Assembly (NCBI RefSeq): GCF_000829825.1
Contig: NZ_JXSL01000030.1
Coordinates: forward strand, 627,501 to 691,500
Source: Paramagnetospirillum magnetotacticum MS-1
GTDB taxonomy: Bacteria; Pseudomonadota; Alphaproteobacteria; Rhodospirillales; Magnetospirillaceae
Direction: 5' to 3'
DNA length: 64,000 nt
The notes beneath the pieces were generated by a model, which was not told where the DNA came from, did no database searches, and saw only the letters and a program-made list of their open reading frames with translations. Position numbers and translations under genes: made by a program. Positions 8,990 to 16,929 of the stretch are shown in pieces (the stretch's first letter is position 1; each line of letters starts with the position of its first letter).

Positions 8990-9586
8990 ATGAGCCACCA
9001 GATGTACGGCCATGCGGGTCAGGATTCCTTCACCCGCGGCATCGCCCGCCTCGTCTTCCTGAGCCGCTGGCTTCAGGCCCCGCTCTATATGGGCCTGATC
9101 GTGGCCCAGACCTATTACGTCTACCGGTTCTTCCTCGAGATCGCCGAAATCTTCCATCACCCTGCCATGGATGAAAGCGCCGCCGTGCTGCTGGTCCTGG
9201 GGCTGATCGACGTGGTCATGATCTCCAACCTGCTGATCATGGTGATCATCGGTGGCTATGAAACCTTTGTCTCGCGGTTGCGCGTGGAAGGCCATCCGGA
9301 CTGTCCTGAATGGCTGAGCCATGTGAATGCCAATACCATGAAGACCAAATTGGCCATGGCCCTGATCGGCATCTCGTCGATCCACCTGCTGAAGACCTTC
9401 GTTAATGCCGAGCATCACATGCAGGAAAATGTGGTCATGTGGCAGTGCATCATCCACACCCTGTTCATCGTCTCGGCGGTCATGCTGGGCTTTTTGAACA
9501 AGATGATGGAATCGGCGCCCCACGCTCCCCATGCCAGCCATGGACATGCTTCGGGACACGCGCAGCACCAGCCCGCCGCCGAATAG
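8990..9586 (+). CDS. UPF0114 (YqhA-like) inner membrane protein
   Basis: A 198-residue inner membrane protein of the UPF0114 / YqhA family. Four hydrophobic helices are visible at about residues 27-47, 66-88, 123-140 and 148-166. Diagnostic text includes LSRWLQAPLYMGLIVAQTYY, VVMISNLLIMVIIGGYETFV and TMKTKLAMALIGISSIHLL. The tail after residue 170 is His-rich (APHAPHASHGHASGHAQHQ), suggesting a cytosolic metal-binding tail, though this is inference. An AGGAGTTGAG ribosome site precedes ATG 8990. Distant relationships to ion channels have been suggested for this family, but no function is established. It lies 37 bases before another membrane protein gene, and the ion-channel fusion follows on the same strand. 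Confidence 0.88.
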   Translation: MSHQMYGHAGQDSFTRGIARLVFLSRWLQAPLYMGLIVAQTYYVYRFFLEIAEIFHHPAMDESAAVLLVLGLIDVVMISNLLIMVIIGGYETFVSRLRVEGHPDCPEWLSHVNANTMKTKLAMALIGISSIHLLKTFVNAEHHMQENVVMWQCIIHTLFIVSAVMLGFLNKMMESAPHAPHASHGHASGHAQHQPAAE

Positions 9587-9623
9587 GCTGAGGGCTCATT
9601 TCAAGGGTAGGGGGGACGCAGCA

Positions 9624-10493
9624 ATGAACGGATTTTTCCGGGGCTGGAATATCGCCAAGGCAAGCCTGGGCGTTCTGCGTGCCCAACCCAAGCTGATGGT
9701 CCTGCCCATCTGCTCCGGCATCGCCATGCTTGCCATCATCGCCCTGACCGTGCCGCTGCTGGCGGTCTTTACCGACCAGTCCGAGGCGGAGAACGTCAAT
9801 GACACCATCGTCTATCTGACGTTTTTTGGCGCCTATATCGCCTGCTACTTCGCCATGCTGTTCTTCAACGCGGCCCTGATCTTTTGCGCGATCCGCTATT
9901 TCGAGACCGGGGCCACAACCCTGGGCGAGGGGCTGGCCGCAGCCGGACGCCGGGCGCTTCCCATCCTGATCTGGGCCCTTATCGCCGGGACCATCGGCCT
10001 GATCCTGCGGGTCATCGGCGAGACCCTGACCCGGCTGGCCCGCAAGGAATTCGGCGCCGTCGTCGCCTTCGTGGTCAAGCTGCTGACCGCCGGTCTTTAC
10101 GGTCTTTGGCTGGCAGCCAGTTATTTCACCCTTCCCGTTCTCGTGGTCGAGGGGGTGGGCCCCATCAACGCCGTGCGGCGCTCCACCCAGTTGATCAAAG
10201 CCCATTGGGGCGATGTCCTGGGCGGGCAATCCATGCTCGGCCTGCTGACGTTTCTGGCCATCTTGTTGCCCGGCGTGGCCGTCGGTGGCGTCGTCTATCT
10301 CCTCCAGGACGCGGCGCAAGCCTATCTGGGGGTTCTGATCGGCGTGGGAATCGCCTATATCGGCATCGTGATGCTGGTGTCCTCGGTCCTGGGAATGATT
10401 TTCCTGGCCGGGGTCTATCTGTTCACCTCCACGGGCAAGGCCCCCGAGGCGTTCGGTGACGATCTGGTGCGGGCCGCTCTCAAGACGGCCTAG
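9624..10493 (+). CDS. DUF6159-like multi-pass membrane protein
   Basis: A 289-residue integral membrane protein with about six hydrophobic segments. These include VLPICSGIAMLAIIALTVPL, YLTFFGAYIACYFAMLFFNA, ILIWALIAGTIGLILRVIG and a long final pair. Its shape and motifs (AIRYFETGATTLGEGLAAAG, LPVLVVEGVGPINAVRRST) fit DUF6159-type proteins of unknown function. ATG 9624 is chosen because AGGGGGG precedes it; upstream in-frame codons lie inside the UPF0114 gene. It ends 37 bases before the start of the ion-channel fusion, so the three membrane genes could be one operon. The function is unknown. Confidence 0.75.
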   Translation: MNGFFRGWNIAKASLGVLRAQPKLMVLPICSGIAMLAIIALTVPLLAVFTDQSEAENVNDTIVYLTFFGAYIACYFAMLFFNAALIFCAIRYFETGATTLGEGLAAAGRRALPILIWALIAGTIGLILRVIGETLTRLARKEFGAVVAFVVKLLTAGLYGLWLAASYFTLPVLVVEGVGPINAVRRSTQLIKAHWGDVLGGQSMLGLLTFLAILLPGVAVGGVVYLLQDAAQAYLGVLIGVGIAYIGIVMLVSSVLGMIFLAGVYLFTSTGKAPEAFGDDLVRAALKTA

Positions 10494-10530
10494 GCATCGC
10501 GGCACCGCGGAAAATTTTGGAGAACATAGT

Positions 10531-12768
10531 ATGCGTCGTTTCTCGAGTGTCCTTCTCGCGCTCCTGATGGTTCTGCTGTCCGGTGGGGCTTATGCGAAGA
10601 CCTACAAGATCGGCGTGCTGGTCCCCCTGACCGGTCCTTCGGCGGAAAAGGGCATCCCCCTCAAGAATGCCGCCGAACTCTTCGTCGAGCAGTTCAACGC
10701 CGCCCCCGAATCCGAGGGCAACCGTCTCGAACTGGTGGTGCGCGACGATTTCGACGATCCCGACAAGGCGCGCGCCGCCGCGGCCGAGATGGTGAAGGAC
10801 GAATCCCTGCTGGCCGTGGTCGGGCACTATTATCCCGGCGTGGCACTGGCCACCGGCAAGATCTTCGCCGATGCCAAGATCCCCTTCCTGTCTCCCAATG
10901 TCAGCAGCCCGGCCGCTTTCGCCGACAACAAATGGGCTTTCACCCTGAACATGCCCGACAGCGTCCAGGGCGCGTTCCTGGCGGTCTACATCAAGGAAGT
11001 CCTGAAGAAGGACAATATCCTGGTGATCTACAACACCGATCCCTTCGGCTCCTCGTTGCGCGACGCCTTCGTCGCCAAGGCCGAGCGTCTGGGTCTCAAG
11101 GTGCTGAAGACCCTGCCGGTGGAGGTCGGGCCGGTGGCCAAGGATTGGGCCGCCACCAATCTGCCCGATGCCACCGAGAACCAGAATTTCGGTATCATCG
11201 CCACCCTGACCCACTCAGAATCCGGTCTGTCCTTCCTGCCCCAGCTGCGCGATGCCGGGATCAAGGCACCGGTCATGGCGCCCAACACCTGGTCGAATCC
11301 GAAATTCCTCACCGAACTGGACGAGAAATATACGGCCAACGTCTATCTCGCCTCGGCCTTCCTGTGGGAAATCGCCAACCAGAAGGCCTCGGCCTTCGCC
11401 AATGCCTATACCAAGCGTTTTGGGGCGCGGCCCTCGGTGGCCGCCGCCATGTCCTTCGATGCCGTCAATCTGATCGCCAAGGCCATCGGGGCGGCGGAAA
11501 AGGGCGCCCCCACACGGGCTTCCATCCGCGACTATGTGGCGGGCATCGAATGGCATGGCTTCGTCGAAGGGGTGACCGGCAATCTGTTCTACAAGAACGG
11601 CCGGGACATGACCGCCGAATATGTGGGCAAGTATCTCCAGGCCAAAGGCGAGACCGCGCCGCCGCCCGCGACGGGAAGCGCCGTTGTCCAGGCCTCCTAC
11701 CGCGACGTCTATGTCTCGGTGATGAAGGACGGCCGCTTCAAGACCGCCCCGGTCCAGCTCCTGATCCCGCACGAGGAATACGTGCTGAAGGAAATGGGTG
11801 AACGCATCGCCAAGGGTCAGGTGACCCTGGTGGACGGCACGCCCTATCACATCGTCGACGTGATCTCGGTCGGTGTGGACGTGATCCGCATCAACGATGT
11901 CAGCATCAAGGACATGCAGTGGGACGTGGACGTCTTCATGTGGTTCAAATGGTCGGGTGGCCGTCTCGACGTCAAGGATATCGAGAAGATCTCCGCCATC
12001 AACGCGGTCAAGGAAACCTCGGCGATCTTCAAGGAGGATCTGACCCACGGCACCAAATACCGCGCCTACCGCAAGCGCCTGACCCTGACCGCGCCTTATG
12101 ATCTGTCGAACTTCCCGTTCGATTCCCAGACCCTGCCGCTGGAGATCGCCCACACCAACAAGAACTCCACCCATGTGATGCTGGTGCCCGACACCCGCCA
12201 TATGGAGACGGTGCCGGTCAAGGACATCAAGCCGCAGGAATGGACCTATACGGGGCGCAGCGTCTTCTCGGATCTCTACCGCTACGATTCCACCTTCGGC
12301 GATCCCGATTACCGCATGGGCACCGGCTATAAGAGCCCGGTCTATTTCTCCACGGTCAATCTGGAGATCGGCATCAAGAGAATCCTGAAGCCCTATCTCT
12401 TCACCTTCTTCCTGCCGCTGCTGATCATCCTGGGCATCATCCTCATCATCTTGTGGGTGCCGCTGGACCAGTTCGCGCCGCGCATCAATGCCACCATCTC
12501 CGGCCTGATCGGTGTGCTGGTCTATCACATGTCCCAGAAGAACTCGTTTCCCAAGGTCGGCTATACCATGAGCGCCGACTACTACTTCCTGGTGGCCTAC
12601 GCCTTCGTGGTGTCGATGATCTTCAACATCATCTTCATCCAGACCCTGCAATCGGCGGGTCAGAAGGACGTCGCCAAACTCTGGAACAAGCGCCTCAGCA
12701 TCGGCGCCATGATCGCCGCTATCGTCATCTACGCGGCCATGACCATCTTCGCCATGAGCGTGGCCTAA
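10531..12768 (+). CDS. Periplasmic binding domain fused to a pentameric ligand-gated ion channel (Cys-loop family, no Cys)
   Basis: A 745-residue predicted neurotransmitter-receptor-like channel. Residues 1-22 are a signal peptide. Residues 24-385 or so form a LivJ-type type I periplasmic binding domain (KTYKIGVLVPLTGPSAEKGI, then VGHYYPGVALATGKIFADA). After a Pro-rich linker near 375-382 and a transitional stretch, a beta-rich extracellular domain starts near 430. It contains the hallmark pro-loop NFPFDSQTLPLEI (Phe528-Pro-Phe-Asp531) without flanking cysteines, as in prokaryotic members. Four membrane helices follow: M1 about 623-643, pore-lining M2 about 651-672, M3 about 684-706 and M4 about 722-744. 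The M2-M3 loop SFPKVGYT resembles that of GLIC. GGAG lies before ATG 10531; an earlier in-frame codon falls inside the upstream gene. The architecture is certain; ligand and ion selectivity are unknown. A ligand bound by the LivJ-like domain, perhaps an amino acid, may gate the pore. Confidence 0.9.
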   Translation: MRRFSSVLLALLMVLLSGGAYAKTYKIGVLVPLTGPSAEKGIPLKNAAELFVEQFNAAPESEGNRLELVVRDDFDDPDKARAAAAEMVKDESLLAVVGHYYPGVALATGKIFADAKIPFLSPNVSSPAAFADNKWAFTLNMPDSVQGAFLAVYIKEVLKKDNILVIYNTDPFGSSLRDAFVAKAERLGLKVLKTLPVEVGPVAKDWAATNLPDATENQNFGIIATLTHSESGLSFLPQLRDAGIKAPVMAPNTWSNPKFLTELDEKYTANVYLASAFLWEIANQKASAFANAYTKRFGARPSVAAAMSFDAVNLIAKAIGAAEKGAPTRASIRDYVAGIEWHGFVEGVTGNLFYKNGRDMTAEYVGKYLQAKGETAPPPATGSAVVQASYRDVYVSVMKDGRFKTAPVQLLIPHEEYVLKEMGERIAKGQVTLVDGTPYHIVDVISVGVDVIRINDVSIKDMQWDVDVFMWFKWSGGRLDVKDIEKISAINAVKETSAIFKEDLTHGTKYRAYRKRLTLTAPYDLSNFPFDSQTLPLEIAHTNKNSTHVMLVPDTRHMETVPVKDIKPQEWTYTGRSVFSDLYRYDSTFGDPDYRMGTGYKSPVYFSTVNLEIGIKRILKPYLFTFFLPLLIILGIILIILWVPLDQFAPRINATISGLIGVLVYHMSQKNSFPKVGYTMSADYYFLVAYAFVVSMIFNIIFIQTLQSAGQKDVAKLWNKRLSIGAMIAAIVIYAAMTIFAMSVA

Positions 12769-12779
12769 AGAGGGTTTTC

Positions 12780-12809
12780 CCCGCCATCGCCTTTCGGGGC
12801 GGTGGCGGG
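12780..12809. terminator. Hairpin between convergent genes
   Basis: A 12-bp stem (CCCGCCATCGCC with GGCGGTGGCGGG, one wobble pair) around a 6-base loop, between the convergent channel and TRAP transporter genes. It lacks a proper T tract, so it is a candidate rather than a clear intrinsic terminator. Confidence 0.4.
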
Positions 12810-12814
12810 ACTCC

Positions 12815-14770
12815 TCAGCCCATCACCGCAGCGGGCAGCCAGGTGGCAATACCGGGCAAGACAGAGCACAGCACCACTGCCACCATCATGATCAGCACGA
12901 AGGGGATGGTTCCCCAGATGATGTCCCTCAAGGGGATATCGGGCGCGATGTTCTTGATGACAAAGATGTTGAGCCCCACAGGCGGGTGAATCAGCCCCAT
13001 CTCCATCACGATGGTCATCACCACACCGAACCAGATCAGGTCGAACCCGGCGGCTTTCAGCGGCGGCAAAATGATGGGCGCGGTCATCAGAATGATGGAG
13101 ACGGGTGGCAGGAAAAAGCCCAGCACCACGGTAAACAGCAGAACCGCCGCCAACAGGAACCATTTCGACAGGGCAAGACCGATGATCCAATCGGCGGCGG
13201 CCTGGGAAATGTGAAGGTAGCTCATCACATAGGCATACAGCAGCGACATGCCGATGATCATCAGCAGCATGGTGGATTCGCGCAAAGTTCCGGTCAGAAT
13301 GGGCATCAAGAGCCGGGGCCGCCAGATGCCGTACATCATGCCGATGACAGCCAAGGCCAGCACGGCCCCCACTCCGGCGGTTTCCGACGGCGTGGCCCAA
13401 CCGGCATAGAGCACCACCATCACACCCGCCAGAATGGTGACGAAAGGGGCGACCCAGACCACCATGCGGATCTTTTCGCCCAAACCGTAATGCTCACCGG
13501 CCAGCAGGGCCGAATGAGTGCCATGCGCGGCCGCCGCCCGTTCCGCCAGACGGTATTCATGGCGATAGCGGAGGACGGAATAGGCGGCGAACAGGGTGAT
13601 CAGCAACAGACCGGGGCCGATTCCGGCCAGGAACAGACGGCCCAGCGACACTTCGGCGGCCACCGCGTAAAGCAGCATGGTCACCGAGGGCGGCAGCAAG
13701 ATACCCAGCGTCCCCCCGGCGGCGATGATTCCGGCGGCAAAGCCCGGCGAATAGCCTCTGGCCCGCATCTCGGGAATGCCCGCCGAGCCGATGGCCGAGC
13801 AGGTGGCGGGCGAGGACCCGGCCATGGCGGCGAACAACCCGCAGGCGATGGTGTTGGCCACCCCCAGCCCGCCAGGAATGCGGTGCAGCCAGGCATGCAG
13901 GGCAAGGTACAGATCCTTGCCCGCATTGGACCGTCCGATGGTGGCGCCCTTTAAGATGAACAGCGGAATGGCCAGGATGATGACATTGGCCAGTTCCTCG
14001 TAGAAGTTCTGGGCGATGGTATTTACCGATGCCGCAGGCAGGAACAGCAGCATGAAGATCAGCGCCACCACCCCCAGGGCGAAGGCGATGGGCATGCCCG
14101 AAAACATGGCCAGCAGGGTGACAATGCCATAGGCGATGCCGGTCACCCAATGGGGCAGGCCGGAAATCAGCGGCTTGACCGGCGGCGTCGCCAGCAGAAA
14201 GGCGGCGACCCCCAGCACCACCAGGGCCAACAGCCAGACCGAGCGCCGCCCCACCTGAAGCATCATCTGCAGGGCCAGCAGGCCCATGCCCAATGTCAGG
14301 GTCGAATAGGGAATCCACAAAGGCGGCCCCCAGGCGGATTGGGAGGTTTGGCCCTCCTCCACCGCCTCGGCCAGGAGCAGTCCCGACTTCCAGGCGAAAA
14401 TCAGGCAGAAGGCCAGGACACCTGCCTCCACCACGCCATGTCGCAAATTCTTGGCGTAGGGGAATGCGTGGTCGAGAACGTCGATGGCCACATGGCCGCG
14501 CCGGGCCTGGACGCTGGCCGCCGACAGGAAGACCGCGCCCGAGATTAGAAAGATCGTGACCTCGTCCTGCCACAACAGCCCGCGCCCGGTGAGGTGGCCC
14601 ATCACCACCCCGAAGGTCAGGACCCCGGCGGCGGCCAAGAGGGCCAGCGCCGAGAGCTTGAAGGCACCCTCCATGACCATTTCGAACAGGGCGATGGCCG
14701 GGTTGCGGATGGTCCTGACGGGTAAGGCTTCGGTGGCGAGAATGGCGTCGTGCTCGGCCCCGCCCGACAT
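12815..14770 (-). CDS. TRAP transporter fused small and large membrane subunits (DctQM)
   Basis: A 651-residue fusion of the DctQ and DctM membrane subunits of a tripartite ATP-independent periplasmic (TRAP) transporter, which uses an ion gradient to import organic acids delivered by a binding protein. The first 190 residues are a four-helix DctQ domain (GLLWQDEVTIFLISGAVFLS). The remaining part is the DctM permease with about twelve helices (GIAYGIVTLLAMFSGMPIAF, CGLFAAMAGSSPATCSAIGS, GGTLGILLPPSVTMLLYAVA). ATG 14770 starts one base after the dctP stop codon, so they form a dctP-dctQM operon. Fused QM proteins are a known subtype. The substrate cannot be read from the sequence. Confidence 0.93.
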   Translation of the reverse strand: MSGGAEHDAILATEALPVRTIRNPAIALFEMVMEGAFKLSALALLAAAGVLTFGVVMGHLTGRGLLWQDEVTIFLISGAVFLSAASVQARRGHVAIDVLDHAFPYAKNLRHGVVEAGVLAFCLIFAWKSGLLLAEAVEEGQTSQSAWGPPLWIPYSTLTLGMGLLALQMMLQVGRRSVWLLALVVLGVAAFLLATPPVKPLISGLPHWVTGIAYGIVTLLAMFSGMPIAFALGVVALIFMLLFLPAASVNTIAQNFYEELANVIILAIPLFILKGATIGRSNAGKDLYLALHAWLHRIPGGLGVANTIACGLFAAMAGSSPATCSAIGSAGIPEMRARGYSPGFAAGIIAAGGTLGILLPPSVTMLLYAVAAEVSLGRLFLAGIGPGLLLITLFAAYSVLRYRHEYRLAERAAAAHGTHSALLAGEHYGLGEKIRMVVWVAPFVTILAGVMVVLYAGWATPSETAGVGAVLALAVIGMMYGIWRPRLLMPILTGTLRESTMLLMIIGMSLLYAYVMSYLHISQAAADWIIGLALSKWFLLAAVLLFTVVLGFFLPPVSIILMTAPIILPPLKAAGFDLIWFGVVMTIVMEMGLIHPPVGLNIFVIKNIAPDIPLRDIIWGTIPFVLIMMVAVVLCSVLPGIATWLPAAVMG

Positions 14771-14771
14771 C

Positions 14772-15797
14772 TCAGGTCACATCCCGGGCCAGTTTGAGAA
14801 GTTCCGCGGCCTCGGGCGATTTGGCGGCATAGTCGGCCCAGGCGCTTTCCTCGGCAATCTTGCGCCATTGGGCCAGATGGTCATTGGTGAAATCCACCAC
14901 CTGACAGCCCTTGGCGCCATAGACGGCGGCCACCTGTTCGTCATCCTTCTTGGCCTCGGCCATGCCCCAAGCTTCCATCTCGCTGCCAACCTCCAGCAGC
15001 ACCTGCTGCTGGGCCGCCGGGAGAGTGTCGAAAACCGCCTTGGACATCAAAAGCGGCTCCAGCATGAACCAGAACGAGCCCTTGCGCGGCGCGGTCAATG
15101 ATTTGGCCAGCTCTTCCAGCCGGAACGAGATCAGGCTGGTGGACGAGGTGACGGCGGCGTCGAGCGCACTGGTCTGCATGCCGATATAGATCTCGTTGGA
15201 GGGCATGGTGGAGACCTTGGCCCCGGCGGCGGCGAACATCATGTCGGTCTCGCGCGAGCCGCCCCGGATGGTCAGCCCCTTGACATCGGCGGGTCCCAGG
15301 ACCGGCGTTCGGCGCGACGCGATGCCGCCCGCCTGCCAGACCCAGGCGATAAACTTGACGCCCTTGTCCTCCAGCAGCTTGGAAAAGGCCTTGCCGATGG
15401 GAGCGGTTTTCCAGCGCGCACCCTGCTCATAGCTGGTGACCAGACAGGGCATCAGCCCCAGATTGCAGGCATGCACCTCGCCCCCGGCATAGGGAATGGG
15501 GTACAGCGACATATCCAGCGCGCCCTTGCGCAGGGCCGAGAACTGGGCATTGGTCTTCATCAGCGAGGAATTGGCGTAGATCTCGAATTTGAGGGCGCCG
15601 TTGGTGCGCTTTTCCACCTCGCGGGCGAATAGGCGGCACAGGCGGTCGCGGAAATCGCCCTGCTCGATGGTGCCTCCGGGGAACTGATGCGAGATTTTCA
15701 AGGTGGTGGTCGATTGCGCCCAGCCCTTGCGGCCGAACGACAAAAGGGCAGGCGCACCCGCAAGCCCAGCGAGCGCCTGACGGCGGCTGATCTTCAT
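14772..15797 (-). CDS. TRAP transporter substrate-binding protein (DctP family)
   Basis: A 341-residue periplasmic solute-binding protein for the downstream DctQM permease. The N-terminus MKISRRQALAGLAGAPALL is a twin-arginine-type signal, so it may be exported folded. Family motifs include LKISHQFPGGTIEQGDFRD, GGEVHACNLGLMPCLVTSY and the ligand-contact block GPADVKGLTIRGGSRETDMM, with the conserved Arg that usually binds a substrate carboxylate. MQTSALDAAVTSSTSLISF is the equivalent of the conserved G-x-V/L-D-G block. It is divergent from the orphan response regulator at 16123, which could regulate it, but nothing in the sequence proves this. Confidence 0.92.
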   Translation of the reverse strand: MKISRRQALAGLAGAPALLSFGRKGWAQSTTTLKISHQFPGGTIEQGDFRDRLCRLFAREVEKRTNGALKFEIYANSSLMKTNAQFSALRKGALDMSLYPIPYAGGEVHACNLGLMPCLVTSYEQGARWKTAPIGKAFSKLLEDKGVKFIAWVWQAGGIASRRTPVLGPADVKGLTIRGGSRETDMMFAAAGAKVSTMPSNEIYIGMQTSALDAAVTSSTSLISFRLEELAKSLTAPRKGSFWFMLEPLLMSKAVFDTLPAAQQQVLLEVGSEMEAWGMAEAKKDDEQVAAVYGAKGCQVVDFTNDHLAQWRKIAEESAWADYAAKSPEAAELLKLARDVT

Positions 15798-16122
15798 GTT
15801 TCAAGTCCTCCCAACGGCGTTTCGGCCACGGGCGCTCTTGGATGGCGCTTGGGCGGCCTTCCTGTAACGTCTCGTTCTTGTTCGGACGGCTTGGCCGCCT
15901 CGCTTGCTCATGAAGATAGTCTCATTCACGGCCTCGCAAAAGGGGGCCCTGATATGGGAATAAACGCGCCATAAAGACCGGCCCGTTCTTTCCCATGGAA
16001 CCTTGATGCGAGGGGCGTCATGGTCGGCATCTGGAAGGGGCCTTGATGCCGAGGCCGGGCCGCGCCATGCTGACGATCATGATCAACGATGCCACCTTGG
16101 ATCACCGGCAAGGAGATGGGGC
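15798..16122. promoter_or_regulatory. Divergent intergenic region between dctP and an OmpR-type regulator
   Basis: 325 bases without a convincing gene. It should contain the promoters for both divergent genes, but I could not assign a confident -35/-10 pair. Two imperfect copies of CCTTGATGCxGAGG (near 16002 and 16042) are the only repeated text I noticed. Confidence 0.35.
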
Positions 16123-16797
16123 ATGAGCCGCATCCTGGTGGTCGACGACGAACCGCAGATCCGCAAGTTCCTGCGCATCTCGCTGGCGGCCAACGGCCAC
16201 GAGGTGACCGAGGCCGAAAGCGGAGAGGCGGGACTGGCGGCGCTGGCCCTGGGCGCGCCGCCCGACCTGCTGATCCTTGACCTCGGCCTGCCCGACATGG
16301 ACGGCCAGGACGTCATCTCCCAGGTGCGCGCCACATGGGATGTGCCGATCATCATCCTCTCGGTGCGCGCCGACGAATTGGACAAGGTCGAGGCGCTGGA
16401 TCGCGGGGCCAATGATTATGTGGTCAAGCCCTTCGGCGTGGGTGAACTGATGGCCCGCGTGCGGGCCGCGTTGCGCCCCCGCTCCCCCAAGGAAGAGGTG
16501 CTGGCCGTCGGTGATCTCGGCATCGATTGCGCCCGGCGCACCGTCACCCGCAAAGGCGTCGAGATCCATCTGTCCAAGAAGGAATGGGACCTGCTGCTCT
16601 TTCTGGCCAAGCGTCCCGATCATGTGGCTACCCACAAGAACATCCTGCGGGAAGTGTGGGGACCGGCCCATGTGGAGGACACCGCCTATCTGCGGGTCTA
16701 CATCAACCAGCTTCGCCAGAAACTGGAAGACGACCCTGCCCGCCCCACGCTGATCGTCACCGATCCTGGCGTCGGCTATCGGCTGAAGATGGGCTGA
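16123..16797 (+). CDS. OmpR/KdpE-family response regulator (orphan)
   Basis: A 224-residue DNA-binding response regulator. The receiver starts SRILVVDDEPQIRKFLRISL with the phosphoacceptor Asp53 in LLILDLGLPDMDG, a Ser in the switch-Thr region (IIILSVRADELDK) and Lys in ANDYVVKPFG. The C-terminal winged helix has LSKKEWDLLLFLAKRPDHVA and the recognition region AYLRVYINQLRQKLE. The sequence resembles KdpE, but no kdp genes or sensor kinase are nearby. AGGAGATGGGGC precedes ATG 16123, and earlier in-frame codons lack a ribosome site. The divergent neighbour is a TRAP transporter, a possible target by inference only. Confidence 0.9.
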   Translation: MSRILVVDDEPQIRKFLRISLAANGHEVTEAESGEAGLAALALGAPPDLLILDLGLPDMDGQDVISQVRATWDVPIIILSVRADELDKVEALDRGANDYVVKPFGVGELMARVRAALRPRSPKEEVLAVGDLGIDCARRTVTRKGVEIHLSKKEWDLLLFLAKRPDHVATHKNILREVWGPAHVEDTAYLRVYINQLRQKLEDDPARPTLIVTDPGVGYRLKMG

Positions 16798-16813
16798 ACC
16801 GCCCATTATCAAT

Positions 16814-16890
16814 GGGGCCCTCAATCCGCCTAAGCGCGCCCTCCGGGTCGCTTGGCTTCCGCGCCATAAGGCGCGCGGCCCCTTGGGCCT
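16814..16890. repeat. Structured intergenic repeat, copy A
   Basis: About 77 bases closely matching 22886-22960. Shared landmarks are CCTCAATC, GCTTGGCT, CATAAG and TTGGGCCTA. Three consecutive hairpins can be drawn. The second has a CGCGCC/GGCGCG stem around ATAA; in copy B the stem is CGCCGC/GCGGCG with the same loop. The third is GGCCC/GGGCC. The paired changes preserve pairing, so the structure is probably selected or the element is mobile. It lies between convergent genes. Confidence 0.7.
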
Positions 16891-16892
16891 AA

Positions 16893-16927
16893 CCAAGGCT
16901 CAATGAGTCCCGCTCATCGAGCCTTGG
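16893..16927. terminator. Long hairpin abutting repeat copy A
   Basis: A 15-bp stem with one mismatch (left arm begins CCAAGGCTCAATGAG, right arm ends GAGCCTTGG) around TCCCG. It sits directly after the repeat and two bases before the addB stop, between convergent genes, so it may terminate transcription in both directions. There is no clear T tract. Confidence 0.5.
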
Positions 16928-16929
16928 TA

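Noticed and set aside
16123-16797. KdpE assignment for the orphan regulator
   Set aside because: The sequence resembles KdpE, but no kdpFABC or kdpD is present, so no specific symbol is given.
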